DNA of 64,000 bases from Spongospora subterranea (lineage: Eukaryota; Endomyxa; Phytomyxea; Plasmodiophorida; Plasmodiophoridae): NCBI GenBank assembly GCA_900404475.1, contig OUQQ01000012.1:32722-96721 (forward strand), read 5' to 3'. Shown here piece by piece: positions 10,660 to 20,267 of the stretch. A program made the translations under genes and the position numbers. How positions within the stretch are numbered: position 1 is the first letter of the stretch; every line of letters starts with the position of its first letter. Below the pieces are notes generated by a model. It ran no database searches. It worked only from the letters and a program-made list of their open reading frames with translations, and was not told the origin of the DNA.

Positions 10660-11949
10660 TCATTTGAACACCAGATCAACATTATCCCACATTTCCTCAT
10701 TGCCAACGATCCCGTTCATATCCGACACTTTCCTCTTCTCGCTCGCCATATCAATATCATCTGCCGATAATCCATTCGACGATCCGTTCCCTTCCGCGAC
10801 CGTATTCTCATACCGGTCCCGTCTTCTCTACGCCCCAAACCACGATCAACTCAAACAGTTTATCGGGCTCATTAGCGAGTTGTTTTCCCTTACCGTCTTT
10901 ATTCTATATGCACAGGTTATTAATCCGATACAGATCAGACACACAATTAGGATCAGATAGGTCAACGACGCTTTATACAGGATTGCTCTGGCCGTCTCTG
11001 TTCAAAAGGGGTTTAGCGATAATCAATCACGGTCTGGTCATGAACCGTTCGGTCTGATCTTAACAATATAATCAGCGGGGGAACTCGATACCAGACCAAC
11101 GTCGATCCTGATGAACGTTCCCCATTGATATCGTGGGGCGATATCCTGCATATCGATCCGCTCACTGTTCGGCAAACCGCTCACCACCGTCTTCGTCGAT
11201 ATCTGGGCAATGCTATCGCCGATCGTGTACAATTTCACCGACAATTGGGCGATCGGCCCAACCTACAACACAAAGTGGCGAAAGACACACACAGCGAGTA
11301 TCAGGGTCGTCTGTCTGTTGGGAATGAACGGAACGGAAACGAGAGAGGGTCGTACTGGCTCCACCGACACAATCACCGGATTGATTGTTCGATCCAGCCA
11401 CAGCCCATATGTTCGGAAATGGCCCGACATATCGATATGGGCATGGGTATCGAGACCTGGGCGTAGCGCCATCCCTTGCATGGCCTGGACCAAGATCGGG
11501 AGCGGATCGGGCTCGTTCACCCTCCACATCAGCAGGTGGAATTCGCATCGGCCATGGCCACAGGTGTGGCGAATCAGGGCGTCGTTATGGGGATGGGCCG
11601 ACAGGAATTGTTTGGCCCCGTTTCGGGGCTGTAGGGAGATGGGGATTTTCGAATGGCCATTGCCGACGAGGATGACGGCTTCGACGCGGGAATCGTTCAA
11701 GGTCAGGTAGGCGAAATACTGGCCCAGATCGACAGAGAACGTGACCAGTTCGAACGATTGTCCAACTGGATTACTGAATATGATCCATTGTGCCATATCG
11801 CTATCTGATATATCGGGTAATCGGGGGGAGAAATGGGGATCACAGATGGCGCTACCACTGATCATCATCATCACTATAACGGGACAGATGACCATTGAAC
11901 AGGTCAAACCGCTCAATCCAATGGGCCAAACCACATTTGGGACAAACAA
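10660..11949 (-). CDS. Type I membrane protein, new paralog family (copy A)
   Basis: I recognise no known domain. Four exons join in frame: 11949-11356, 11262-11046, 10997-10894, 10827-10660, giving about 360 residues. The order is a hydrophobic signal sequence ending near SGSAICD, an ectodomain with YFAYLTLNDSRVEAVILVG, GAKQFLSAHP, a conserved cysteine pair (HTCGHGRCEF) and YGLWLDR, a FIRIDVGLVS strand, one transmembrane helix (LTYLILIVCLICIGLITCAY), a basic stop-transfer RRRDRYE, and a tail containing MASEKRKVSDMN. The neighbour at 12887 on the other strand is a clear paralog with the same exon layout. The splice model is supported because the predicted junctions and TM/tail exons match between the two copies. 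The function is unknown; receptor- or adhesion-like topology is only inferred. Confidence 0.8.
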
Positions 11950-12886
11950 TCACCGGTCAAATGGCCGAAACCTCCGAATATGTCCCCTTTTGTGGAAGAA
12001 GGCGATGAGCGGGTTATTCCCCCTTTAGGGAGTCTGCTCGTATTGTTAAGAGACGTCACATGATATTCGACAATATCAATTTAGGACAATCTGAACATGG
12101 CCAAATATAGGATATTGATTTAAGGCGCTTGGCCATTGAGGATATTGCCATCGGGTATTGAATCAAGTTCCATCGCTGATTTGATCGACAGATTGGCCGT
12201 TATCTGTCGAATGAGAGCAATCGATGAATGTTCATAATGGCGAACGAAGGATTTGATGGGTGTGTCGGTGATATGGTCAATGGGTGATGGAACTCATTGT
12301 GTTGTCGTTATGAAGGAGTTGTAGAGAGATGTGGTGTGGAGATCGTCCCACACTCCTCATCCTGATAATACTAAACCCAATTATCCCCATAGCCCGATTG
12401 CTCATGGTGTTAATATTCCCCAATATCGGTCAATATATCCAATGGACATAGAATCCCCTCATCACATCACGGCTGATACAACTTAGAGCAAGAAAATCGG
12501 ATGAAAAATGAGTTTAAGTTGGCACATTGTTGTTTTTTTGAAACCTTTTTATGGGACGCAGAAAGGAAATATTTCCCAATAATCGATTCCACCCAGATGA
12601 TCGTGTCAATTCCTTCTCCACCCCAAACAAATCCCCATTCCTGCCAATCGTGCCCTAAACTGCTGTCAATGCCAAACGACACCAATGGGCGTTCCTGACG
12701 TCGTACACACCCCTTTTTTCCCATAACCAACAATCATCAGTGTATTTTGAGGGGCGATTGGCCAAATATGGTGTGATGTGTTGATCTAATAGTGTATATC
12801 GGAGATATCGGCCATGATCATCATACAGATCTGTTCATCACCTAGTTGGCGGGGCGGCGGTGGGATCATCATCACTCCCTCCCGCA
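11950..12886. other. Shared upstream region of a divergent gene pair
   Basis: About 940 bp between two head-to-head paralogs. It contains GATATCGG/GATATTG-rich sequence and only short frames. It probably carries the promoters of both genes; no TGGCGCTA octamer is present in this gap (a copy at 11847-11854 is inside copy A's coding region). Confidence 0.4.
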
Positions 12887-14080
12887 ATGCTAACCGGCCC
12901 CGTTATCGTCATCATCGGATTGGTCATCTCTTGCTCCTGTTCCGATCAGCCACAACAGCACTTGCCATCGTTGCCCGAACTATCCAGTGCCGATCTGCAC
13001 GAGTTGCTGATCTTCAACAACACGGTCGGCGTTTCCCCAGAATCCGTTCTGTTCCACCTCGATCTGCGACGTCACTTCGCCTATCTGACGTTGAACGACT
13101 CCCGTATCGACGCAATGGTATTGGTTGGCGATGGTCCTAATCAGGTTCAGATCCCGATCATGAACCAAGGCGGGATCAAGCAGTTCTTATCGGCCAATCC
13201 CGCTCATTCTGCCCTCATTGAACACGCCTGCGATTACGGTCCTTGTCAGTTCGAGCTGAATATGAGAACGAACCAGACGGTACCGATCGGGGTCGTGGTC
13301 AGGGCGATGCAAGGGACGAGGATATCGCCGGGCGTCGATACGCAATCGCGATTGGACGAACCGGAACAGTTCCGAATGTATGGGGCGTGGATCGATCGAC
13401 AAATGTTGCCAACGACAATCATAATGCAACCGGTAATTGATCGCAATCGCGTTATTATCATTGTTTGTGATCAATCGGGTATTAGAAAGGGGAAGCGGAT
13501 CTGGATCTGACGGTTTACAAGTTCGACAACACCCTGCCAGGATTGTTTCGGAAGAAGTTCCCGGGCGTCGCTCAACGGAACTCGAGGAATAACGACCCGG
13601 AACGCGTCCTGATCCAGAATCTGCCGGACACGTTCGTGAGGATCGACGTGTCGTTGATATCGAAAGGTGGTCCAGCTGAATATTCCCTTCGTGTTGATCA
13701 ATACGGTCTGATTATCGTGATCCGCCCACATTTCAGTGATATTCCTTTACTGATCTGATCGCGCCCTGTTCTATTCAGATCGCGAGATTGATCTGTATAA
13801 TCTGTGGATAGCCTGTACGATCGGCAGTTCCATCCTGTTGGGATTGTGCATGTTAATCTGTGTCTGCTTCTGGTTCGTGGTGAGGGAAATTCGCCAACAG
13901 ATCAACCCCTCGGGATTTTTAATCATTCGGTTCTAGAGATCAAACTATCGCCGGAATCAAAGAAGAACAGGTCCACGAACAACGACAACGAATGGGGTAT
14001 CAGAATTACAGATCAACATGGCAAGTGAAGAGAAACGGGTTTCCGATCTGAATTTTGGCGGGCAGGATGAGGCCATGTAA
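12887..14080 (+). CDS. Type I membrane protein, new paralog family (copy B)
   Basis: Paralog of the gene at 10660-11949. Four exons join in frame: 12887-13432, 13486-13705, 13779-13879, 13937-14080 (introns 53, 73 and 57 bp), about 336 residues. It has a signal peptide (MLTGPVIVIIGLVISCSCS), then HFAYLTLNDSRIDAMVLVG, GIKQFLSANP, a cysteine pair HACDYGPCQF, VRAMQG, YGAWIDR, FVRIDVSLIS, a transmembrane helix (LWIACTIGSSILLGLCMLIC), basic RSNYRRNQRR and a tail with MASEEKRVSDLN. Intron 1 falls after ...MQP here and after ...VEP in copy A, both in phase 0; intron 2 is phase 1 and intron 3 phase 0 in both. An in-frame Met at 12860 is an alternative start. No known domain is recognised. The function is unknown. 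Confidence 0.82.
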
Positions 14081-14825
14081 GATGGCGATAGGAGAGAGAG
14101 ATGAACCCACAATTGCCCTCTTAGGTGTATTATATGTCTGGAGGAATATGGTGTTAATGACCATCTTCGGGTATTACGATGTCGTCATCATTACCATCAC
14201 GATTGTATATCGATGTGGTTCCAGGATAACAGTCGTTGCCCGTAAGAGATATGGGCCCCTGGTCGTGTATCGCCAATGATAATATATGTTGACCGCCCTA
14301 ATATCCACAGGTTGTGCCATTGGGATATATCCCAGATATCCAGGATGTAATCCTCCCGAACCCTGCTGATATTATGGGACCCCCTTATGGTCAGTCAGTA
14401 TTGATCACCATTTATTATTATCAGTGATCATATTTCTCGCTCTCTTATCGATTACCTATTGTCATATCAAATGCACTATCTATATATCGTCACTATTATA
14501 TCAACAATCACAATATATTCCTCTGTGCGATATTATCAAGGATTTCCCCCAAACAGAACTTGTCGAGATCGTTTAGCCCAGCTGTAGACGGCATTACTGT
14601 TGCCCTAACTGGCCTGTTTGCAGTATTGGTATAAATGACGCCATCAATACAATAGGGAGCACAGAAAACAGGAACAATTCATCTATTCGGCGACATCGCC
14701 TTGGGATATTAGGAACAAAACAGTCAACGAAAAACACGGATTGTGGGAAATTGACCAATCGATAAACAAGAAGATTATTTGGCGATAAGTTATTAGGAGA
14801 TGACACGTGGCCGATGATGATCTGT
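14081..14825. other. Convergent intergenic region, no gene recognised
   Basis: AT-rich with runs such as TATATATCGTC. A frame at 14055-14279 + lacks recognisable motifs, and 14594-15049 - overlaps the next gene in another frame. Nothing else is seen. Confidence 0.45.
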
Positions 14826-15491
14826 CTATACATTCCCCTTCTGATTCGCCTTTTTCCCCTTCTTCTTTCCTGATTTCGACCCTCCCTGATTATCGTCATT
14901 ATTACCGATATCCTGTTTACCAGACACATTCTGATTGGGATCGTCTGTTGAAGGGGCGTCAGCGGTATCCTCTGACGCCTCCGCCGTCGTATTATCAGAT
15001 GGCGACACATCCTCCGGTTTCTTTTCTTGAGATTGACCACCAGAATCATCCACTTTCTTCTTTGCGATTTTGTTAATTCCCTGTTCCTCCCCCGACGACG
15101 CTGGGTCTAGTTTGGCCGGCGCTGGCACAAGTTCCTGTTTCGATTTGTCCACAGATTTGGTGAGGTCTTGTCCCTTAGGGCTATTGGCCGCTTCTTGTTT
15201 AAGGCTGGCCGCAACTTGATCCATCGCCTTCTTCGCCTGATCCTCGTCCCGCTTCACCGTATTCGCCTTTGCCGAGTCGCCAGCGACCGCCCTTTTCGGC
15301 GATACTGGCGGTTCAACAGATGACTCATGAGCAGCAGGTTTTACAGCTCCTTGACCTGTTGGTGATATCGCCCGCTTCGATTTGGGACGCGAATTCCGTT
15401 GATTTTGTGAGCAATAACAGGACCTATACCAGCTAACGCCTGCAGCAAACAGCAGGGTTAACAATGTTGCTGCAACTACTGATTGCTTCAT
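14826..15491 (-). CDS. Signal-anchored Lys/Glu/Ser-rich low-complexity protein
   Basis: Single 221-residue frame. The N-terminus MKQSVVAATLLTLLFAAGVS is a good signal peptide or signal anchor, followed by a short Cys-containing segment (WYRSCYCSQ). The rest is low complexity rich in Lys, Glu, Asp, Gln, Ser and Pro, ending in a basic GSKSGKKKGKKANQKG stretch. Such a composition suggests a disordered secreted or lumenal/tethered protein. I recognise no family. TGGCGCTA lies 91 bp upstream of the ATG. A coding call is supported by the clean signal peptide and length; no homology support is available. Confidence 0.6.
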   Translation of the reverse strand: MKQSVVAATLLTLLFAAGVSWYRSCYCSQNQRNSRPKSKRAISPTGQGAVKPAAHESSVEPPVSPKRAVAGDSAKANTVKRDEDQAKKAMDQVAASLKQEAANSPKGQDLTKSVDKSKQELVPAPAKLDPASSGEEQGINKIAKKKVDDSGGQSQEKKPEDVSPSDNTTAEASEDTADAPSTDDPNQNVSGKQDIGNNDDNQGGSKSGKKKGKKANQKGNV

Positions 15492-16209
15492 CTACACCCT
15501 TCTTTGGCCCTAATACACCAACACTGAAACATCAAGTGTGGACCGGGCGGTGGTGGTGTGTTGTGACTGATCGTGGTCGTGTAGCGCCATGAACTGGTCA
15601 CCCTGTGCCTCACCTTGGCCAAACTACACCCGTTATGGTGGCCAACCCCAAGGGGATCTGCTGGTCAATTAGCCTCATCTCATGACCGCATGGCGATAAC
15701 TGTTCATCGCTGCATTTCATTATCAATCCGAACTCGACTTGATATATAAAATCAGTAGTTGACCTTTCGTGGTCGCCGTCTTCGATTCTAGTCCTGTGGA
15801 TTTTGATTTAGCGATGAGATACTAAGGGAAGCCATGATTCAGGATTTACACAGGATAATACAATTGCGATGGCTACAATCGCTGAATAACTTGCACTTTA
15901 CATATACGTGAAGTGCAACCTTTGGTTATTACATGTACAAACAGGACTTTATTTGATTTCAACAAAAGCGAATGTAAAGATGACAATGATGGAAAAAGGC
16001 GGTAGTTTTTCTTTTAGATCAAAACATAGCAGCAATGAATTGTGTAGTGGAGGCAGCGTGTACGGTTCTCTCTATCAAACGTGAATATCAGAAAGCGCTA
16101 TGCATCATTATACGACATGAATGTTAAAGATATCGGCCTCACGAATATACGGGTCCGAGACTGATGGACACCGGTCCCATAATGAATAACTGTATTGTTA
16201 AATGTTCCG
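15492..16209. other. Intergenic between signal-anchor gene and U6
   Basis: No open frame of note. The 5' part holds the TGGCGCTA octamer (15582-15589). The 3' part leads into the U6 promoter. Confidence 0.45.
15582..15589 (-). promoter_or_regulatory. TGGCGCTA octamer upstream of signal-anchor gene
   Basis: TAGCGCCA on the + strand, TGGCGCTA in gene sense, 91 bp upstream of the start at 15491. A promoter role is inferred from recurrence near start codons. Confidence 0.35.
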
Positions 16210-16216
16210 TATAAAG
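16210..16216 (+). promoter_or_regulatory. TATA box of the U6 gene
   Basis: TATAAAG, 31 bp before the proposed U6 5' end. This is the position expected for RNA polymerase III type 3 (U6-type) promoters. Confidence 0.75.
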
Positions 16217-16240
16217 TGCGGTGGCAGACATATTCTGTTT

Positions 16241-16344
16241 GGTCTCCTACGGGATGTACCACTCAAAAAATTAGGAACGATACAGAGAAGATTAGCATGG
16301 CCCCTGCGCAAGGATGACACGCATTAATCGAGTTGGTTCAACAC
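16241..16344 (+). ncRNA. U6 spliceosomal snRNA
   Basis: The U6 core is essentially intact: GGAACGATACAGAGAAGATT (with the ACAGAG box that pairs with the 5' splice site), AGCATGGCCCCTGCGCAAGG (AGC triad and internal stem-loop) and ATGACACGC. A 5' stem-loop (GGTCTCC-TACG-GGATGTACC) precedes it but differs from the usual U6 5' hairpin sequence. A run of ten T residues at 16345-16354 ends it, as for RNA polymerase III. The 5' end is set from the hairpin and from the TATA spacing and could be off by a few bases. This is the catalytic RNA for the many introns in the window. Confidence 0.96.
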
Positions 16345-16354
16345 TTTTTTTTTT
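16345..16354 (+). terminator. Pol III oligo-T terminator of U6
   Basis: Ten consecutive T residues directly after the U6 sequence. Confidence 0.85.
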
Positions 16355-17844
16355 CTCTACAACAAGCTGTACAGTACAACGATTGTTTGCTATCGAAACT
16401 AAATTAACCCATCAATTACATCTTTACACCTTGAATTTCGTGTTGTCAACGATTGCGCTGCTGCGTCTGGCAATAAACTTTGGAAAAACCGAGCTCATGG
16501 GTCTCGCCGAAATCATATGTTGTATTCAATCCTAACACCCAAACGAAATGATCGATCTGACGGTAACACCGTTTGTTCCTCCAGTTCAGAAATCGTTATC
16601 TCATCTCCTTGAAATGAGGTTGTCCGCCCTTGAATTTTGCTACAGCATTATTCAGGTCGAAGGGTCATCACTAATCGACCACGGTCGATAATGTATGTGT
16701 CTTTCATGAACGGGCCATCGTTGTATCATTGTTGATATCTATACCAGGTTTAGGGACCAATGTTTCGTACTTTCCCATTGATGATCATTTTCTTTCCTTC
16801 TATGCCCTGTCATTCTTCATAATTGGATCGCCCTATCAGTAACCGGTTATATCAAGGTGAGCTATGCCGCCCTGTTCTTGAGGATTAAATTATCCATTCG
16901 GTGGCGCTGATAAACTTATCGTCTAATTCGATATTGTGTTTTGCTCGGGAATTCGGTTGCCGAACAACCTGTTCCATCCCAGGCATCTGTTTTCGCTCAG
17001 GGTCAATCCGAACGGTCATCTTGCTCTGAATCCCGGTAAAGACGAACCCATTTTGCTCCTGAAGATTTTGACCCTGGTGGTGGGAGGGGACTGGTACTTG
17101 TCATCTGTGGAGCCAGAGACGTTTGATTCATCAATGTATTATCTCCTCCATTACGTTCGCTTCTGGTCTTATGTGCAATTCGTCGTGTCTACTGGATTTG
17201 TTGCTCGGTTGTATTCTGAGTTGGTTTAGGTGTGCTTGTCGTGTACAATGTTGCTGTTTTCATAGCAAATCGTAGCTTGGATAATGGAGGTACATTCCTC
17301 ACGAGCGTTGCTGACAATTCTGTTTATCGCTTGGTGTCGACCTGAACCTTTGTCGCTTCCTTGCAATAACGATAGAACAACAAACCCAGGATAAAGCACA
17401 GCAATAAAACCAGAAGATACGGTCACAATCAATATGTATTACAGATCAAGAGTAGATGATCGATGATAAAACTGTGATGTGTTCACCGTTCTCTGACCGT
17501 TTTGGAAATGCTGAGCGAGTGGCGACTTTGACCGGAGAACACATCCCGGTTCGACCCCGCCTCTAGGATGTTCGATGACAAAACAGTGATGTGTTCGCCG
17601 TATAAAATCATATAGAACTGGAGGTGGTGAGCGAGTGGCGTCGCCATTTTGGACCTCATGAAAACTGTGATAACGATCAAGTGGCTTCTGTCTCGTTTTG
17701 GTGGGATAGAAGTGAACATGTCGGCTGGTGATGCTTGTGCAATAATTAATCATTTATCGTGATAGGGACAGAATATCAGTCCACATCTGTGAAAATATAA
17801 TCATCGTAGATGTATTATTACACACATTTATATGATAACCTCTG
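16355..17844. other. Intergenic with partial repeat, no gene recognised
   Basis: Frames at 16936-17229 + and 17439-17753 - have no recognisable domain. An imperfect direct repeat sits at 17462-17640. No tRNA could be folded around the B-box-like string at 17548. Confidence 0.45.
17462..17640. repeat. Imperfect direct repeat, ~114-bp period
   Basis: GATGATAAAACTGTGATGTG (17462) recurs with three changes at 17574 (through GTTCGCCG), and TGAGCGAGTGGCG at 17512 recurs at 17628. Spacing is 112-116 bp. A third partial unit (GAAAACTGTGAT) follows near 17658. Confidence 0.65.
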
Positions 17845-19508
17845 TTAGAGAGGATACTCCTTTGAGACAACGGATGGCTTTGGATACCTTAGAGACTCAG
17901 GTAATCGAAATGTGATCAAGAACAGAATGAAACTACAGACAGCTATATAAACAAAAGCTATACTTGGGGATCGCAGCGCAACAGATTTGCTCCAAACGAT
18001 TCCGATCGAAGCCGATCCAAAACATTTTCCTAACGCCGCCAACGTTTGCCCAAGGCCATTGACGAGCGAACGATTGTTATCATCTCCAGCGTTGTTCATA
18101 AGTAGAACTGAAGAAGGTTCAGCGATGTCGTAATCCGTATTCGGGGACCGAATGGAGCTTACTGATACTAGTAAATGTGGAGGTTATGGCGATAGACATG
18201 CAACCAAGAAGGGGGATAGATGCAACCCAATGACCCAAAACACCATCACTGAAATAGGGAAATAGAACAGGAAGCGGGACAAAAAATGCATAAAAGAAAG
18301 ATGACACTTTCATTAACCGAACAATGCCGGACCTGCTTTAATTGATAAACGACACCAGTCTCCATGCACAGACAAATGCCTTACCGTTTCGCTAATCGAG
18401 GGAAAAGAGTAAATTGATACGTGCAGAGAGCGATTCCTTGAACCGCGAACAAGATCCCGATAAAGTCGCTCGACAACTCCAAACCTCCAATCGTCCGGCT
18501 AGCCCGGAAAAACAGGGGCAACAACGAAACAAACGAAAGTTGCATCTGTTGTCATGAATCAATGCTCAAGTATGATCAGACCTGAAAACAACGAACCGTG
18601 CATAATAAACCGTATAAGCACGTGGTCAAGATAATGTCGCGACTCCATAATGATGACTGTCAACAATGGGATACAATCAGGGCCAGATTAACTCGAGATT
18701 CAACAGACTGTACATAGGACGCCCTAGCGCTTTGTTCAGAAGCAATATCTCGAGCAATGGTTTTAAACGCAGCCGTCTCAGGCAAGAACAAGGCCAACAT
18801 GACTCCAATAAATATGGCGCCAACAGCACTAAAATTGATAATGTTAGGAAATTTGATAGAAAAGCATTCATCTGTACCTGCTTAAAGAAGGTAAAAATGC
18901 AAAATTCATACCCTTCATCTTTCCACCAAGGAGTCCTCCAATTAATGGCCCGAAAAAGGTAGAGACGCCGTAAGTAATGGGTAAAATAGAATAGGCTCGA
19001 GCTTGATTCTCCTTAGTGGTCACCTAATTATACGATTGAGACCGAGATTAACGGTATCAACGAGATACCAACTTCTCCTAGATAGGTCTTGAGTATCACC
19101 GCATTCCCAGAGAACATCCCGATAACTGTACGTGATGCCAGGGCATCCCTGTATGATCTCGAGACGCCGAACACGAGAACCGGTATGAAGGAGGCGCCAC
19201 AGCCGAATATGAGGATCGGTCGCCTTCCTGATATTGGCCCAAGTAAGATGCAGCGAGTGGATGGCGAACGAGCATACCAAATTTATCGCTTGCTTTTGCC
19301 CAGAAGAAGCAAGAGATGAATTGCCCTAGATAAAACGAACACGCTAAAAAGCCGACATAAATGCCGACTTTCCTTTCTTTCTCGACATCATCAACCATCG
19401 GCGCACCTGTCCTGAACGATAACATAATGAGATTCGCCACAAAATCTTCTCGGTAAAAAGGATGACCCATCTAAGAACTCTGCGACCATAAACGGAAGAA
19501 CAGGACCC
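17845..19508 (-). CDS. MFS transporter (ZIFL/TetA-like, DHA1 type)
   Basis: Major facilitator family membrane transporter related to zinc-induced-facilitator-like proteins; the substrate is unknown. Exons recovered in order: LPFMVAEFLD then KVGIYVGFLACSFYLGQFIS and the SDKFG-RRPILIFGCGAS loop (the MFS GxxxDRxGRR-type motif, rebuilt across a 50-bp GT-AG intron), TVIGMFSGNAVILKTYLGE, then TKENQARAYSILPITYGVST and FFGPLIGGLLG, AVGAIFIGVMLALFLPET (end of helix 6), IGGLELSSDFIGILFAVQG, KVSSFFYAFFVPLPVLFPYF, and last NRSLVNGLGQTLAALGKCFG with a final helix, stop at 17845. About 11-12 helices are covered. The first exon(s) above 19508 could not be placed. The exon list is partial. Confidence 0.85.
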
Positions 19509-19530
19509 CTGGTGACACGTTTAGCATTAA

Positions 19531-20240
19531 AATATCACGGCTGTGCAAATCGCGAATCACAACATTATGTTTTGCTGCATGCCCTCATTAAGCTGCACCA
19601 GCGACAGCAAAAAGTACAGGCGCGTACTCATTGTTGTGGCACCCTCATTAGAATACAGCCAACCCATCACGCCCCGGAAGAACAAATCAGCAAATGAACA
19701 ACCGTCGAGGTTTGATCAAAATGATTAATCCTTGCTCACCCCTTCAACTTATATGGGCCTGGCGAATGGATGACTCGTTTCGGTTACCTGGAGACTCTAG
19801 GCCCCACAGTAACTCACTTAAGTCCCAACTAGATACGTCCCGACTCCCGACTACGCACGCAATCAGCTTGGTAAATGTACTGTAAATGTCGGCACTACAG
19901 CGGGCAGGCATGCTGTAGAAATTCGAGCGAGGCAAGTGGCCCAGTGGGCCTGACACTTTTCGCGCACAATTGTGAACCTACTGTACTGCTCGTTGGTTCC
20001 GTGGCCCTTCCCTCAGCGAGAGGCATTGGCGCTCTGGAATTCCGTACGTGACGGGCGGTATCTTTGCCTTTTACCGACGTTTTAAATGAGAGCTACGAAT
20101 CGATTTCACCAAATACCCTTCGTGAGTTTGCCGTCGATCCAGAACTGGCGCAACTTTTTGCATGTTTTTTTCAATCTGTGTTTTCTCACAAAAAATATTC
20201 GTTAATAGTTATTCATGAGAATCCGGCTCTTATATTATTA
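19531..20240. other. Intergenic, unassigned
   Basis: Probably includes the missing first exon of the MFS gene near 19530-19700 and its promoter. Other frames carry no recognisable motif. Confidence 0.35.
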
Positions 20241-20267
20241 ATTTATAATTAAGAAATCTAATGATTG

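Noticed and set aside
13456..13485. A shorter first intron (about 23 bp) in membrane-protein copy B
   Set aside because: A 53-bp intron starting at 13433 is also in frame and falls at the same position as the matching intron in copy A.
14594..15049. 151-residue minus-strand frame rich in Arg and Ile
   Set aside because: It overlaps the signal-anchor gene in another frame and has no signal or domain; it is a shadow.
17548..17558. B-box-like string GGTTCGACCCC suggesting a tRNA
   Set aside because: No T-arm stem pairs around it, no A box at the right distance and no acceptor stem. It lies in a degenerate repeat.
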